Assembly (NCBI RefSeq): GCF_012432095.1
Contig: NC_081158.1
Location: 14,485,967-14,549,966 of the forward strand
DNA length: 64,000 nt
Reading direction: 5' to 3'
Source of the DNA: Onychostoma macrolepis
Taxonomy: Eukaryota; Chordata; Actinopteri; Cypriniformes; Cyprinidae
The position numbers and the translations under genes were made by a program. Below, piece by piece: positions 1 to 11,686 of this stretch (the first letter of the stretch is position 1; each line of letters starts with the position of its first letter). A model generated the notes under the pieces. The model searched no databases. It worked only from the letters and a program-made list of their open reading frames with translations, and was not told the DNA's origin.

Positions 1-247
1 ACTAACTGTAACTGTACAGTTCATTTGTGGGTCCGTTTGTGGTTCGATTTCCTCGTGATTTGTGAAAGCAATAATGACCCAGTACGCTTTGTATAGACCA
101 ATATAACCGTAATGCTTGAGGTTGAACTAAGCAGTTTATCATTTGTATTCATGTGTTTTGTTTTGTTTTTTATGTATGTGTATAGTTTACTATTTTTTTT
201 ATTTAGAATCAAAGTCTAAAGCTAAAAAATCGGAGTCTGTGACCATT

Positions 248-378
248 ATACACTATGCAATTTTCTGTGGAATCTGTCAGCTGTAATCTGCAGACTGGCT
301 CCGACTTTCCTCAACTAGCATCAACTTGTTCAGACTGTAAAATCGGGGGAAAATTGGGGCAAAAATTGCATAGTGTAT
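248..378. mobile_element. Short inverted-repeat MITE
   Basis: The left end reads ATACACTATGCAATTTT and the right end is its reverse complement (AAAATTGCATAGTGTAT). The element is about 131 bp with no coding capacity. I see no clear target duplication, so the superfamily is not assigned. Confidence 0.6.
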
Positions 379-649
379 TCCAGGCTTTACCAAAAATCAC
401 ACTATGAAAAACAACAAAGACTCAGGTACTAACAGTAAATTTTTAATATGAACACTTATCAAACATTACAAAAAAAATCATATCAGAACATATTTATGAA
501 ATTGTTTTTAAACACTTTTATTAAACAGTTTTGTTTTTACAAAATTATTTGAAAATAAACCGTATTCTGATTTTTTTTTTTTTGCAGATTTGTTTTAACT
601 TGTTTTTCTTTGTGTTGTTTTACATTTATGCTCAACATCATAACTGAAC
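379..649. other. AT-rich spacer, nothing recognised
   Basis: I see no coding exon, RNA gene or paired termini here, only A/T-rich sequence with short homopolymers. Confidence 0.4.
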
Positions 650-1813
650 CAGGGCTCGACGTTAACGCTTGTCCGCTTGTCCGGGACAAGTGAATGTTTT
701 TGTCTGGCAAGTGAAAGAGAAAAGTAACTTGAAAAAGTCAATACCAAAAACAATAATAACTGCCTTTATTTATGATATAGCCTTTGTTATAAGGGTGTGC
801 GATATATATCGTTTGCGATAATTTCGTAATTGTTGTTTTAAGGAGTAGGCTATATTGCAAGAATCAAACAAAACACACCTACAGAGTGCACGCATACGTA
901 AAGTCGTCTAGGTTTCACTGCATGATTCAGTATTACAATGCATGAAGAATGATCAGAAAATTCAAGCTATGGGGGCAGAAAATGTATATATTTATATAAT
1001 TTCATATAGTTAAACAATATCACACGTAGATCGAGCACCGTTTTTTTTTTTTTGCTCCAAAAACCATCATGAGTACAAATGTGATTTAATAACAGTTCAA
1101 TAAACAAGTAGTTAACATTAAGAGACTTACGTTTTAGACAAAATATTTCCTGTTTTTGCTTTGTTTCACCAACAAAAATAATTCCAAACACAGCCACAAC
1201 ACTGTTTTGCGTCTCTGAGCAACATGACGGCATTTCGTTCCTGAATGAATCAACCGTTTAAATGATTCGGTTCAGTCGCAGTGACTCACTTATTAACAGT
1301 GACTTGATGCCACCTACTGGTGGTTTTAATTTCACATTGACAGTATTTTTAAAATAATTTCAAAAATCAGTATTCAACGTTTTATGAATCAAAACATTAT
1401 TTGTAACAGCCCAAATGTCTTACACTAATTGACTGATTAAATTGAACTCTAATTTAAAAATGTTAAATTTAAGTTTGAAAATTCATATATAAAAAAAGAA
1501 GTAAATATTAGCATTTTATTTTTAAGTTTAATATAAAATAATTGTATTTGTAATTAATACTCCCTTTTTATTTTAAAATATAATAGTATTATCACACTTT
1601 ATTATTTTTTTCATTATTTTATTTAAAAATAAAAATCTAACTAAATAAACTAAATGTGTGTTTTGTATAACTACAATAAATAATTATATTTATAACTCAA
1701 TTAAAATGTATTTTTTTTCTCTCTGGGCAAGTAACTTTTATACTCGGGCAAGTAAATGACAAATTTACTTGTCCGAAGGACAACCACATGAGATTGCTTA
1801 ATGTCAAGCACTG
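650..1813. mobile_element. Non-autonomous hAT-like element
   Basis: The left end reads CAGGGCTCGACGTTAACG. The right end, read on the other strand, begins CAGTGCTTGACATTAAGC. The subterminal words for 'acttgtccg' and 'gggcaagtaa' recur at both ends. No transposase reading frame is present. CAG...CTG termini suit the hAT superfamily, but a clean 8-bp target duplication is not visible. Confidence 0.6.
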
Positions 1814-1893
1814 TGAACAATTTAATATTTCTGTAAAATTACAACTTTTCCTAAGTTCTGTAGACTCATTTCATAAATTCAAGAAATTACCCA

Positions 1894-3650
1894 AGACGAG
1901 ATGAGCACACAGCAAGTGTGTGCTTTCTGCATATGAATTTCTTGCACTTCACACACATGGTGCTGGTTATGCTGTCACGTTTGGATGGGCACACATCACA
2001 TCTCTTCCTTTTATTCCCGACTTCTGTGTTCACTACTTCGTTTTCTGTGGGACTGACTCCGGGTCCACCTGCTTGCACTGACTCAACCAAAGCTGAAGCC
2101 GCTGGTGATCGAGGTGGGCAGGTGTGTCTCTGGATCTCAGGTGTGATGAGAGCTTTTCCCAGCTCTTCCAGGAACATCCGACGTTTGTTCAGCTTGCCCT
2201 CATTCCAGGTTGGGTCCATCTCGCTCCACAGGATGAAGGCATTATATGCTGACACGTCCAGGATGTTGTAGAAGACGACCAAAGGCCAACAGACAGTCTT
2301 GCGCTGGCAGCTGAAGGATGATGTAACTTTGTCCAAGTTGTCGACGCCACCTTTTGTGGAATTATAGTCCAGTATCATTTCTGGCTTCAGGTCCTCTCTT
2401 GCACTCAGTGATGCATCCGTATGCATAGTACTCATCACAAGGACATTTTATTTTATTTTTTTGGACAGTAGGAAACAACTGTTGCAGTTTCAGAGAAAGC
2501 TAATTTTGACGAATGCATCTATCTGCCCTACATGCTCAGAATCTCTCTGGGTAGCTCAGGTTTTTTGTTTTTTTAATTGTTCCAATCAAAGTCTGCTTTC
2601 GCTTGAGTAGCTCAACACCAAGGTTGTACAATGTAAAGAAATTGTCACAGGTTATGCAGTGACCTTGCAGCCCTTCGCTCATTTGGAGAACCACCCACAT
2701 CCCCTGGTTTCTCTCAGGTGCTCCACCTGCTGGCTTGCTTGTGTAAATTGCTAATCCTAGCTGGATTTGGCAGCACAGGCCGTCCATACTTTGATGCCAT
2801 ATCTGGCTGGCTTTTTTGGAATATACTGACGAAAAGGACAGCGTCCTCTGAATGGTATGAGGCGTTCATCAACTGTAATGTGTGGTCCAGGATTGTAAAA
2901 GTGAGGCAGATTTTCTACCCACTTGTCCCACACATCTCTGATTGGTGCCAGTTTGTCCCTCTCACAGCGACTGGATCTGGTTTCACGGTTGTCAAAACGA
3001 ATGACCTGAGAAATATGTGGAATCTTTCCCTAGACATCGTGGAGCTAAATATTGCCCTTCCACACTCTGTACTCCATAAGCTTGCAGTTGCCTCGCCTCT
3101 TGATCTGTACACTCCAGCTAAAATTAGCAATCCAATATAAGCATTCAAATCAATAAGATCAAGTGGTTTCCATTTCTCACCAAACACACGGCTTCCCTCA
3201 AGATTGGTCATATCCAGGATAGTGTCTTCTATTGGTTGCAAATACAGTTCAAAAGCTGAGTGTATGTTGTGGATACTTGAGGTAGAAAATCGTGTCGGAC
3301 CTGCAACGTTCTTGATAACCATGGATGCTGGCAGTCTTCCTTGCCGTTCTTTTGACATCCATCGCTCCCTGCTTGATGGTTGCTGTTCTTCATCATCTCT
3401 CTCTGATGAGGTTGTGGATGTGGCAGCCTAGTCCTCATCCTTTAAGTAATCATCCGTAGACCATTCATTTTCTGAATCTTTAAAATTGTCCTCTATCTCT
3501 GAAGAGTCCTCTAATTTTGAAACATATTCACTGGTATCAGTATCAGAGTCCAAAACCTATGAAATTACGTCTTTTACTGTTAATCTTCGGGAGCTAATTT
3601 TTTCCTGCTGTCTCTGTCAAAGTCTCATGCAACACTGAACAAAAGTGCGG
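1894..3650 (-). pseudogene. Broken piggyBac-type transposase
   Basis: Read on the minus strand this is a piggyBac (DDE_Tnp_1_7) transposase. The N-terminal acidic region lies at about 3440-3600. The ORF at 2915-3358 is the N-terminal transposase domain (AYIGLLILAGVYRS). The first catalytic Asp is in VDERLIPFRG (about 2840-2865), the second in ITCDNFF (about 2640-2660), and the third in GGVDNLDKVTSSF (about 2320-2350). The C-terminal cysteine-rich finger follows (CDVCPSKR, then CVKCKKFICRKH). The frame is broken: an in-frame TAG in the acidic region just before DSDTDTSE, another after DDYLKDED, a frameshift near 2920 and further shifts near 2460-2540. It is therefore an inactive copy although all three Asp codons survive. 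Family assignment is firm; subfamily is not. Confidence 0.85.
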
Positions 3651-3984
3651 GAGGGCTCATTATTCCCTCACAGAGGAGTGTGAAACAAGACATAGGAAAA
3701 ACATACATCAAAGACATGTTTTCTTTTTTGGCTCTGTGAAGCTGCCTTTTAAAGGTTTGGTTAAAAGCTAGGTGTTTCAGATATCTTGAATACAGAAATA
3801 AGAGCTAATTTGTTCTATCTGTGTCTGACAATTTTTTTACATTTGTCTTTCTGTTTTGCACTTAATTCTAAATATTGTGATTTAGCTTTTTTTGGTTATG
3901 TTTGGTTAGGGTTAGAACTGAACTCAGCAATACACTTGCACTTTGGACTGGAGTTGAAGAGACTTGACAAGTAAACGTTACTTT

Positions 3985-4869
3985 AGGGATTTTCACACTG
4001 TGCTTAAGCCCGGGTTATCGTCGTTCTAAACACCGCTTTTAACCCCGGGTAAAGACACGTTTCATACCTGTAATTTGAAAGCGGTGTTAGCACCGCATTT
4101 TATCTGGGATTATGAAACCCTGCTCCGGAGCAGGGTTAGCACTGCATTTGTGGTGTTAACCCGCATTGCCGTGCTAAGTTTGTTCAGTGTGAAATGAAGT
4201 GGTGTTTGCTTGTTTTTGCTGGACGCTTGGCAACAGACAGCCAATCAGAAATTGAGCAGCGAGGCTCATGCCACATCAGTAACAGGAAACGCGCATTGTG
4301 TAAACTGCAGCCGGTGAAAAGAAATATCAAAAGACGGAAAGAACTGGAGCGAATAGGAGACTGTATTATTCTTACGGTACTGTACAAGTAAACAATAACG
4401 TATCTCCACACTTAAAAGAAATTCAAAGAAATATTCACATACTTTGCTCCTTGTTTTCCTTCCTTTGTGCGTCACATGAGGCCGTTCACATGTCGCGCCT
4501 AAAAACGTTTTTAAAACGCTAAGCGCGCCGAGTTCTCCTTCTTTCCACAGCGCTGTAGCTTGCGCTCCCATGACGTCTGCCGTTGCTAAGCAACCATGAC
4601 CTGCACTCTTCATGAAGATGCAGAAGTTTCAGCAAAGGATAAATGCTGTTCGTCCAATCAGACAGTGACACCGCAAATATGCAAATAAGAACGTTAACCG
4701 GGGTTTAGGAATGTACAATGTGAAACGTCTGTTAATGAATAACCTGGGTTAACGCTTAACCCCAGGCATAGTATGAGCAGTGTGAAACGTGATTACAGAT
4801 AACCCAGGATTCCGCTTATCCGGGGTTTAGGATGACCCAGGGTTAACCATTTCAAGTGTGAAAAGCCCT
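3985..4869. mobile_element. Inverted-repeat element with repeated GTGTGAAA words
   Basis: The ends are AGGGATTTTCACACT and, read on the other strand, AGGGCTTTTCACACTT. The interior repeats words such as AGTGTGAAACG and variants of AACCCGGGTTA on both strands near each end. No transposase is present. It sits inside the region between the piggyBac remnant and the palindromic repeats that follow. Confidence 0.6.
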
Positions 4870-4904
4870 TTTGTGTCTGTACAGTTGCTTTTGAATAGCT
4901 GCAT

Positions 4905-5793
4905 ATGCGGGTCAAATTGACCCACGAACATCACAAACCGTATAAGAATTTCTGTATGTACATTTCATAACACCTCAGCATTGCATGCATGTTCATGACC
5001 CTAAATGGGAAAAAGTCACAGAATGTCAAGAAAAACAACATTGGTTTAAAAGTATCTCAGGTAAATTAAAGAAAGGAATGATAGCTAATTTTAACATCTG
5101 TGGTTGACAAAATATATTTCTGTATTGAAATAAGTGGGGGAAATCTCCTTTGTTTGGCTTCATAGGCTAGTAAAAAAATAAAATAACAAAATATGACCAA
5201 GAAATGTTACTATTCTGGGTCTGTAGAGTTGGCTTAAAACGTTAAAATAGGCGGGTCAAGTTGACCAGGGAACAGTACGAACATAACAAAAAAATTTTTG
5301 GACATGCCAAAACACATCAGCATGTTGAAACTTTGCATGCATGTTCATGACCCTAAATGAGAAAAAGTCACAAAATTTAAAAAACAACAACATAGGTTTA
5401 ATAGTATCTCAGATAGATTAAATAAAGAAATAATAGCTCATTTTTACCACTTTGGCTGACAAAATATTTTTTCTGTATTGAAATGAGTGGGGAAAAGCTA
5501 CTTTTTTTGCTTCATAGGATAGTAAAAAACTAAAATAACAAAATATAACCAAGATATGCTGTTATTTTGGGTCTGTAGAGTTGCCTTAGAGCATTAAAAT
5601 AGGTGGGTCAAATTGACCCGGGAACAGTACGAATGTAACAAATTTTTTTTGGACATGTCAAAACAAAATTTGCATGCATGTTCATGACCCTAAATGAGGA
5701 AAAGTCACAAAATCTCAAGAAAAAAAACATAAGTTAACTGATATTTCCGACAACTCAAAACGGGTCAAATTGACCCGGAACAGTACATGAGGG
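4905..5793. repeat. Roughly 350-bp direct repeats with GGGTCAAATTGACCC palindrome
   Basis: The palindrome GGGTCAAATTGACCC, or a close variant, occurs at about 4912, 5252, 5605 and 5761. The sequence between copies repeats with a period of about 340-355 bp (shared words: 'ttgcatgcatgttcatgaccctaa', 'gtctgtagagttg'). The last copy runs into CAGTACATGAGGGTTAA. Such palindromes near GGTTAA can be piggyBac subterminal repeats, so this may be the 5' half of the transposon to the left. The GGTTAA could equally belong to the hAT end that starts there. Confidence 0.6.
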
Positions 5794-6694
5794 TTAACTC
5801 CAACCCTGCTCATGGAGAGCTACCATATTGTAGAATTCAGCTTCAAACCTAATCCAACACACCTGGACCAGCTAATCAAGATATTCAGGGCTGCTTAATT
5901 ACTAACAGGTGTGTTGAAGCAGGGTTGTAACTTAAAGCCTGGCTCACACTGTGCGATTTTGGCCACGATTTGGTCGTCTGGGACAAATTTTGAAAATCCT
6001 AAAAGATTCCTATGATCCTAGGCTAAAATCCGTAGTCTTTGATCGCTGGTTTGACATGTTCACCGACAGCCGATTAATGGCTGTTGCGATCAAATTTCAC
6101 CTCCGACGAAATTCTGGCAGTGTCAGAAGATTTGGCGCACAGTCCTGCAGTGTGACTACCCCTGCGACGAATATCAAACTGTCTCCGTTTTTCAAGGCAA
6201 GCTATGAGCAGAATTAATGCTTGAGAATTATTCTATCAGCTATAAACTCCGGTGCTCCCGTCCTCCGCTCACCGAATTCATCTGATATGTTTCTTTTTTA
6301 TATAAACACTGGTTGCGCCACTGTTTTCATCTGCGTGTGTATGAATACATACACTATTCTTCTTAAACACGCCGGTATTGCCGCCGTTCGTATACTTTTC
6401 ATGACAGCCAACATTTCGGTGCCGCGTGGAATGCAGTTCGCAGTCACTGGACGTGTATGGGTTGATAATGTAAAACTTCGGATAAGTTTTCTTGCGCGCA
6501 CCCATTTTTAACTCGTCTTGACTGTCGTACAGTCTGACATTAATGACAACTGAGATCCCATAGTGTGACATAATCATCATGTTCGTACAGTCTGACAAGT
6601 ACAATCCTAAAGGACTTTTAAAAAATCGCACAGTGTGAGCCCGGCTTAAGTCTGCAGGAAGGTAGCTCTCCAGGAGCAGGGTTGGAGAACCCTG
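5794..6694. mobile_element. hAT-like MITE carrying a nested element
   Basis: The left arm CTCCAACCCTGCTCATGGAG is matched at the right end by CTCCAGGAGCAGGGTTGGAG followed by AACCCTG. The arms are interrupted by the TTAA-flanked element at 5936-6645. No coding capacity is seen. Confidence 0.7.
5936..6645. mobile_element. TTAA-flanked (piggyBac-like) MITE, nested
   Basis: TTAA lies on both sides (5932-5935 and 6646-6649). The inverted ends share GGCTCACACTGTGCGATTTT, read inward. Removing the element and one TTAA rejoins the two arms of the surrounding hAT-like MITE. TTAA duplication is the hallmark of piggyBac-type insertion. The ORFs inside are chance frames. Confidence 0.7.
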
Positions 6695-6848
6695 GTCTTT
6701 ACTGAGTAATTAAAGACAGCTCCTTAGCTCTTCACTTTACCTCTGTTGTGCTTGGCCCCTTAATTGCTCTTTGAAGCTATATTTTATAATTTCTGTTGCT
6801 TTGTGCCATTAAACTTGGGTTAACTTTTCTTTATCCTTTTCACCTTAG

Positions 6849-8011
6849 CCGTGATGCTGCTTAAAGAGGAAAATAAAATGGAAGAAGATCAGTATGAAAA
6901 ACATGATTTTATTACTGGAGAAAAATCTTTTAGTTGCTCACTGACTGAAAAGACCTTACTTAAAATAAATCAGAGAAGTTCTTTCATTTGCCAACAGTGT
7001 GGAAAAAGTTTCAGTCGAAAAGGAAGCCTTAAAATCCACCAGCGAATTCACACTGGAGAGAGTCCTTTCACCTGCCCACAGTGTGGAAAAAGTTTCACTC
7101 AAAAAGGAAGCCTTAAAATCCACCAGCGAATTCACACTGGAGAGAGTCCTTTCACCTGCCAACAATGTGGAAAAAGTTTCACTCAAAAAGGAAGCCTTAA
7201 AATCCACCAGCGAATTCACACTGGAGAGAGCCCTTATGCTTGCATAGAGTGTGGAAAAAGTTTCATTAGAAGAGGAAGCCTTAAAAGCCACATGACGGTT
7301 CACACTGGAGAGAAGCCTTACACATGCCCTCAATGTGGAAAGTGTTTTACACGTAAAGCAACCCTAAACGCCCACATGAAAATTCACACTGGAGAGAGTC
7401 CTTACACCTGCAAACTGTGTGGGAACACCTTCTCACAAAAAGGAAATCTAAAGACTCACATGAGAATTCACACTGGAGAGAGGCCGTTCATTTGTGGCCA
7501 GTGTGGAAAAAGATTCAGAGGTAAAGTAAACCTCAATTACCACATAAGGATTCACTCAAGACAGAACTGTTTTATATGTCATCGGTGTGGGAGAAATTTC
7601 ACAGACAGGAAACACTTTAAGAAACATGTAATAACTCACACTGAAGAGACGCCATTTTCGTGTCTTCAGTGTAAAAAGAGTTTTACATATCAAAAAGACC
7701 TGAAACATCATTTGCTATCTCATTATGGAAAGAAAGTGCAGTATTCTGAATGTGGTAAAATGTTTAAAAAAAGGAGCAATTTCAAAAATCACCTTCACGT
7801 TCACGCTGGAGGAAGGCGATTTAATTGTGATCAGTGTAATAAAAGTTTTCTTTTGCCTTCACACTTACAGATACACCTGAAAAGTCATGCAGATGTAAGA
7901 CCCTATTTGTGTTCTTTGTGTGGAAAGAGTTTTAAATGGCTCAGCAATTTAAAATGGCACCAGAAAATACGTATCTGTGTGAAATTAAGGTTACGATTAC
8001 ACTGCAGCTGA
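6849..8011 (+). CDS. C2H2 zinc-finger protein, terminal coding exon
   Basis: A DNA-binding, presumably nuclear protein with twelve tandem C2H2-type fingers. The first Cys is at residue 47 of the frame that opens at 6851, and the repeat is 28 residues. A polypyrimidine tract and AG end at 6848, and the first residues (MLLKEENKMEE) are not a typical protein start, so this is read as the last coding exon. The 5' exons were not found in the window. Fingers 1-9 and 11 have C-x2-C and H-x3-H. Finger 10 has Tyr in place of its first Cys and a linker one residue short. Finger 12 ends WHQKIRIC, which makes it CCHC. Linkers are mostly HTGES rather than HTGEK. Fingers 1-3 are nearly identical at the DNA level. 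The stop TGA is at 8009-8011. The target gene cannot be inferred. Confidence 0.85.
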
Positions 8012-8199
8012 TTGTAGGCCAAATCTGATTGTCCACCTTCCTGATCATTTGCATTATTCACCTCTGTATACTAGAAGAGGATTTTTATTTTCATGTCATA
8101 TGTACATATGAGTGGTTGTAGTAGGCACCCTCAAATTTCAATTGTATGGTGGCATTGGTTCATTAAGTATATTGTAAACTCAAAATCAAAAGTTAAAGC
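8012..8199 (+). other. 3' flank of the zinc-finger exon
   Basis: Probably 3' UTR. I see no clear AATAAA before the repeat at 8200, so the polyadenylation site is not placed. Confidence 0.35.
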
Positions 8200-9423
8200 G
8201 GTCATCGGATGCTCATTTTCCACAAGTTGATATGATTCTTTAGGGTCTTAATGAAAAGTCTATAACACACTTTGGTTAAAATTTCTCAATGGTAGTGTAA
8301 AATAACACTGTTTTTACCCTGTCAAAAACAGCTCTGTTCACATCAAGCCGTTATGGTGCAATTTCCCTTAAAATGCTAATGAGCTATGCTCACCCCGCCC
8401 TTCTTTTCTCTTGGGTGGCGCACAGTTCTCTGAGAGACTGTAAACTTTAGCCGCATTCATCGTGAAACTTGCTAACTAGCACATTATTAGAAAAGGCGAT
8501 TTGCAAAATTCATTAAAACAACTTGTACTCACTGGAGGTGAAGCTGGATCACAAATGATTTGTGCGAACATAGATGCATTTAGGTAGATCGGAGGATTAA
8601 TTTCCTTCAAAAACAAAGCTAATCCACTGCGTCTTCAGCGGCTCAGATGTCGGGAGTAAATGATGACTGCTATGTTCATTATTACATCCAACAACAGAAC
8701 ACCTCTATTATTTAAGAGTCATTCTGGTCTACACCTGCTCCAGCGTCGAAACAATGGCGGACTGGTCACAGCTCACTTAGGGCGGGTCTATGGTAAAACA
8801 CCAGTGTCAATCAACAATCGTGGGAGGGACCTTGGCCTGTGTGACGTCAAAAAAAAAAAAAAAAAAAACTGGGTGGATTTTTTTTTTTTTTTTATCATTA
8901 TAGGGTGGTTGTGTACACACACACTGCCAACACACATTTCAGTTCAAACAACATGTAAAAGTGAATTTTGAATACTGTTGTCTTGAACCTCCCCTCAACC
9001 CCCCTCTATTTCAGTTTGGCTCAAAGATTTGGTCTTTTTTTTTTAAACTTTAAAAAATGAAGTACAATATTAGCGGTAGGGGGGAATCTTTTTTTGAAAA
9101 ATGGCAACAATTTATCACATTCTTTAATGATTTACAAATCTTGAACGTGGATTGAGTGGAGATATATATGTATACCCCTTATTTTATCATTATTATGTTA
9201 TCTTAATTGTTATGTGTATATATGTATGTTGATGTATTTTTTTTTTAATATATATATTATTTTTATTTTTTTCTTCTTACTTTTCAGTTGTCATAGTGTA
9301 CTAATTGGGGATTGCTTTGTTAGGGCTGGGTAAGATCGTATTATGGTGGGTGGGGTGGTATAAAATGTAAAAATGCAAAATGTCTATGACAAAAAAAAAA
9401 AGTGAATTTTGCATCCGATGACC
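8200..9423. mobile_element. 1.2-kb inverted-repeat element (GGTCATCGGATGC ends)
   Basis: The left end GGTCATCGGATGC is matched at the right end by GCATCCGATGACC. The body has no transposase ORF. A retroposed fragment at 8971-9397 has inserted close to the right end. A second, partial copy of the left half lies at about 9952-10140. Confidence 0.65.
8971..9397 (+). mobile_element. Retroposed LINE-like 3' fragment with poly(A)
   Basis: The segment ends in an A-run and is flanked by the 14-bp direct repeat AAAAGTGAATTTTG (8957-8970 and 9398-9411). A tail plus a target duplication of this length indicates insertion by a LINE machinery. No ORF is preserved, so the parent LINE is not named. Confidence 0.65.
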
Positions 9424-9750
9424 CTTGCAGCTAATTGCCACAATGTAAATGAAAGATGATAAATAAAAAGATATTAACTAAAGATGAATCATATAATGCA
9501 GTGCAATGTTCATTATTTTATTTGAGAGAATACACAGGTAAACAAATCACATTTGACACAACCTGTTTTTATCTGGGACCTCGCAATATAAAAAAGCACT
9601 GATTGGAAGGAATTGCCTGACGCTCTCATACCATAATGTGTGACCAAAAACCTCAATATTAATATTTAATCCATAAATCATTAGTGTAAAGATAGATTTT
9701 GTTGATGTTGAAAAAAATAATTTTTTTGGTAGCAGTCTGTGCTATTGTGA

Positions 9751-9933
9751 TAGAGGTCTCCAAACTCGGTCCTGGAGCGCTGGTGTCCTGCAGAGTTTGC
9801 CTCAAAACACCTACCTGAAAGTTTCTAGCATGCCTAGTAAGAGCTTGCTTAGCTGGTTCAGGTGTGTTTAATTAGGATTGGAATTAAACTCTGCAGGACA
9901 CCGATCCTCCAGGAACGAGTTTGGAGACCCCTG
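9751..9933. mobile_element. Short hAT-like MITE, CAGGGGTC family, copy 1
   Basis: About 183 bp with near-complete inverted symmetry: TCTCCAAACTCGGTCCTGGA on the left and its counterpart before GAGACCCCTG on the right. The two flanking octamers do not match, so the copy is old or rearranged. Confidence 0.65.
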
Positions 9934-9951
9934 GATTAAAGTAACTGTTTA

Positions 9952-10140
9952 AGGGGGAAATCGGATGCCCATTTTCCACAAGTTGGTATGATTCTTTAGG
10001 GTCTTCATGAAATGTCTGTAACGTACTTTGGTTAAATTTCCGCAATGGTCTTGTAAAACAACAGCCTTTTACCTTCAAAAACCACTCTGTTCACAGTGAC
10101 CCATTTTGGTGCACGTCTCTTTAAATGATATACACCGATG
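9952..10140 (+). repeat. Partial copy of the GGTCATCGGATGC element
   Basis: It is clearly homologous to about 8203-8390 (shared words: 'cattttccacaagttg', 'tatgattctttagggtctt'). It has no matching right end. Confidence 0.6.
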
Positions 10141-10823
10141 TGAGCTCCAGGGTGTCAGCAGCCGTTCATCGCTTGTGAACCTGCTGAGAACATCCTTACC
10201 TCGGCCAGTTCTTCTGGAATTTGCTGCTGGCTCTGATGTCTTTATAGTGGTTAAACACAAGATGTAATTTGTTTTGTATAATCTAACAGGCAATCTTTAG
10301 TGTTATTAAACTAATTGTTCCAGAGCAAATACTTTTGAGAGAGGGCAAAGTTTTATATTTTTATATAACTTTAATGTTATATCAAAGTGCTGGCTTTGTA
10401 CTTTTGACTGAATTGCTTAGCTACATTTATAATGTATATTGTTGTTTATTAGAATATTACTGGTAAATAAATATAATTTTATATAAATAATAGAAGTATT
10501 TAATAAAAGTATTTGTTATTGAGGAATGGTCCATGTGTTATTGTTGGGGATTTTGGTTACATTGTTCCACCATCAGTCTTTACGAGTGAGTCGGTATGAA
10601 AGACTTGTATTTTGAAAAGGGCTGAAACAAGGTTGTAAACAAGGAGATTATTTTTACATTCAACAACACCTTGTAAAATGCAACCAACAAATGCATTGAC
10701 CAGTGTTATCATGGGAAATCCCTTAACAGCTGCAAGAATACTACGACAAAGATATTGCCTTCCTCAGCAGACATTCAAACTGTTATTTTAATATGAATAT
10801 GAGATGGATCTCAAGAACGAATG
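10141..10823. other. Non-coding spacer
   Basis: No exon, RNA or clear mobile element was recognised. Short frames here lack splice signals or family features. Confidence 0.35.
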
Positions 10824-10831
10824 CTGTATCA

Positions 10832-11011
10832 CAGGGGTCCTCAACTCTGGACCTCGAGATCCACTTTCCTGCAGAGTTTAGCTTGAATCCTAATCAAACA
10901 CACCTGAACAAGCAAATCAAGATCTTCATGATTACTATAAAGTTGCAGGTAGGTGTGTTTATTCCAGGTTGGAGATGATCTCTGCAGGAAAGTGGATCTT
11001 GCAGACCCCTG
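10832..11011. mobile_element. hAT MITE, CAGGGGTC family, copy 2, perfect TSD
   Basis: A 180-bp element with ends CAGGGGTC and GACCCCTG, flanked by the perfect 8-bp duplication CTGTATCA (10824-10831 and 11012-11019). An 8-bp duplication with these ends identifies it as a hAT-mobilised MITE. Confidence 0.85.
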
Positions 11012-11159
11012 CTGTATCAGATGCAGGTAATCACACTCACTTAATTGATCTTTCTCTCATAATACTCTACTTATAACAGTAAGCTTCTAACTTCAATGAA
11101 GCAACTCAGCATTGATTTGTTACTAGTTTGTGTGACATATTCAAATTAGTAACAGAGGT

Positions 11160-11460
11160 TTGGGCTAATCTGTTAAGGCTGTGGCACACCAAGCCAATGG
11201 TCGGCCGTCGACCAACATTGGGCCATCAGTGAGTGTCTAACAGGCTAGTTTGTTTGGTGTGTTCCTCACATCAGCGCTTAGCGGGCTCACATTGGCAGCA
11301 GTTTGCCCGATTCAACATGTTGAATCAGCGTTGGGGCCGTTGGTGAGAATGAGAACTCTGATTGGATGCTCAGTTTAACAAACAAGTGGAATTAAGCCCG
11401 AGAATTAAAGTGGAAGTGATGAAACGAGCAAGTAAATAAAGGGGGCACAGACCGAAGGCT
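11160..11460. repeat. Possible degenerate repeat
   Basis: Sequence of mixed composition with internal echoes (CCAAGCCAATGGTCGG, GTTGGGGCCGTTGG). It resembles one arm of a MITE, but I could not pair two ends. Weak call. Confidence 0.3.
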
Positions 11461-11686
11461 GTTCTAATGTTATGTGATCTTACCCAAGCATTACAATATG
11501 CAAATATTTTCAGAACAACATGAGCAGCTTAAATCTTAAATCTGTTTTTTTTTTTTTAGACACTACATAGTTATCTCTTTATTTACATACTTGTGCCATT
11601 GAATGCAATATCACACTCATAGCCCTGAAACATGGTTCTGTTTCAGAAGTGCTACATGTGAGATATTGCTCATATGTGACCCCGGA

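Noticed and set aside
6956..7333. Open frames on the other strand and in another frame of the zinc-finger exon
   Set aside because: They are repeat shadows of the 84-bp finger unit. The sense frame has the Cys/His pattern and explains the region.
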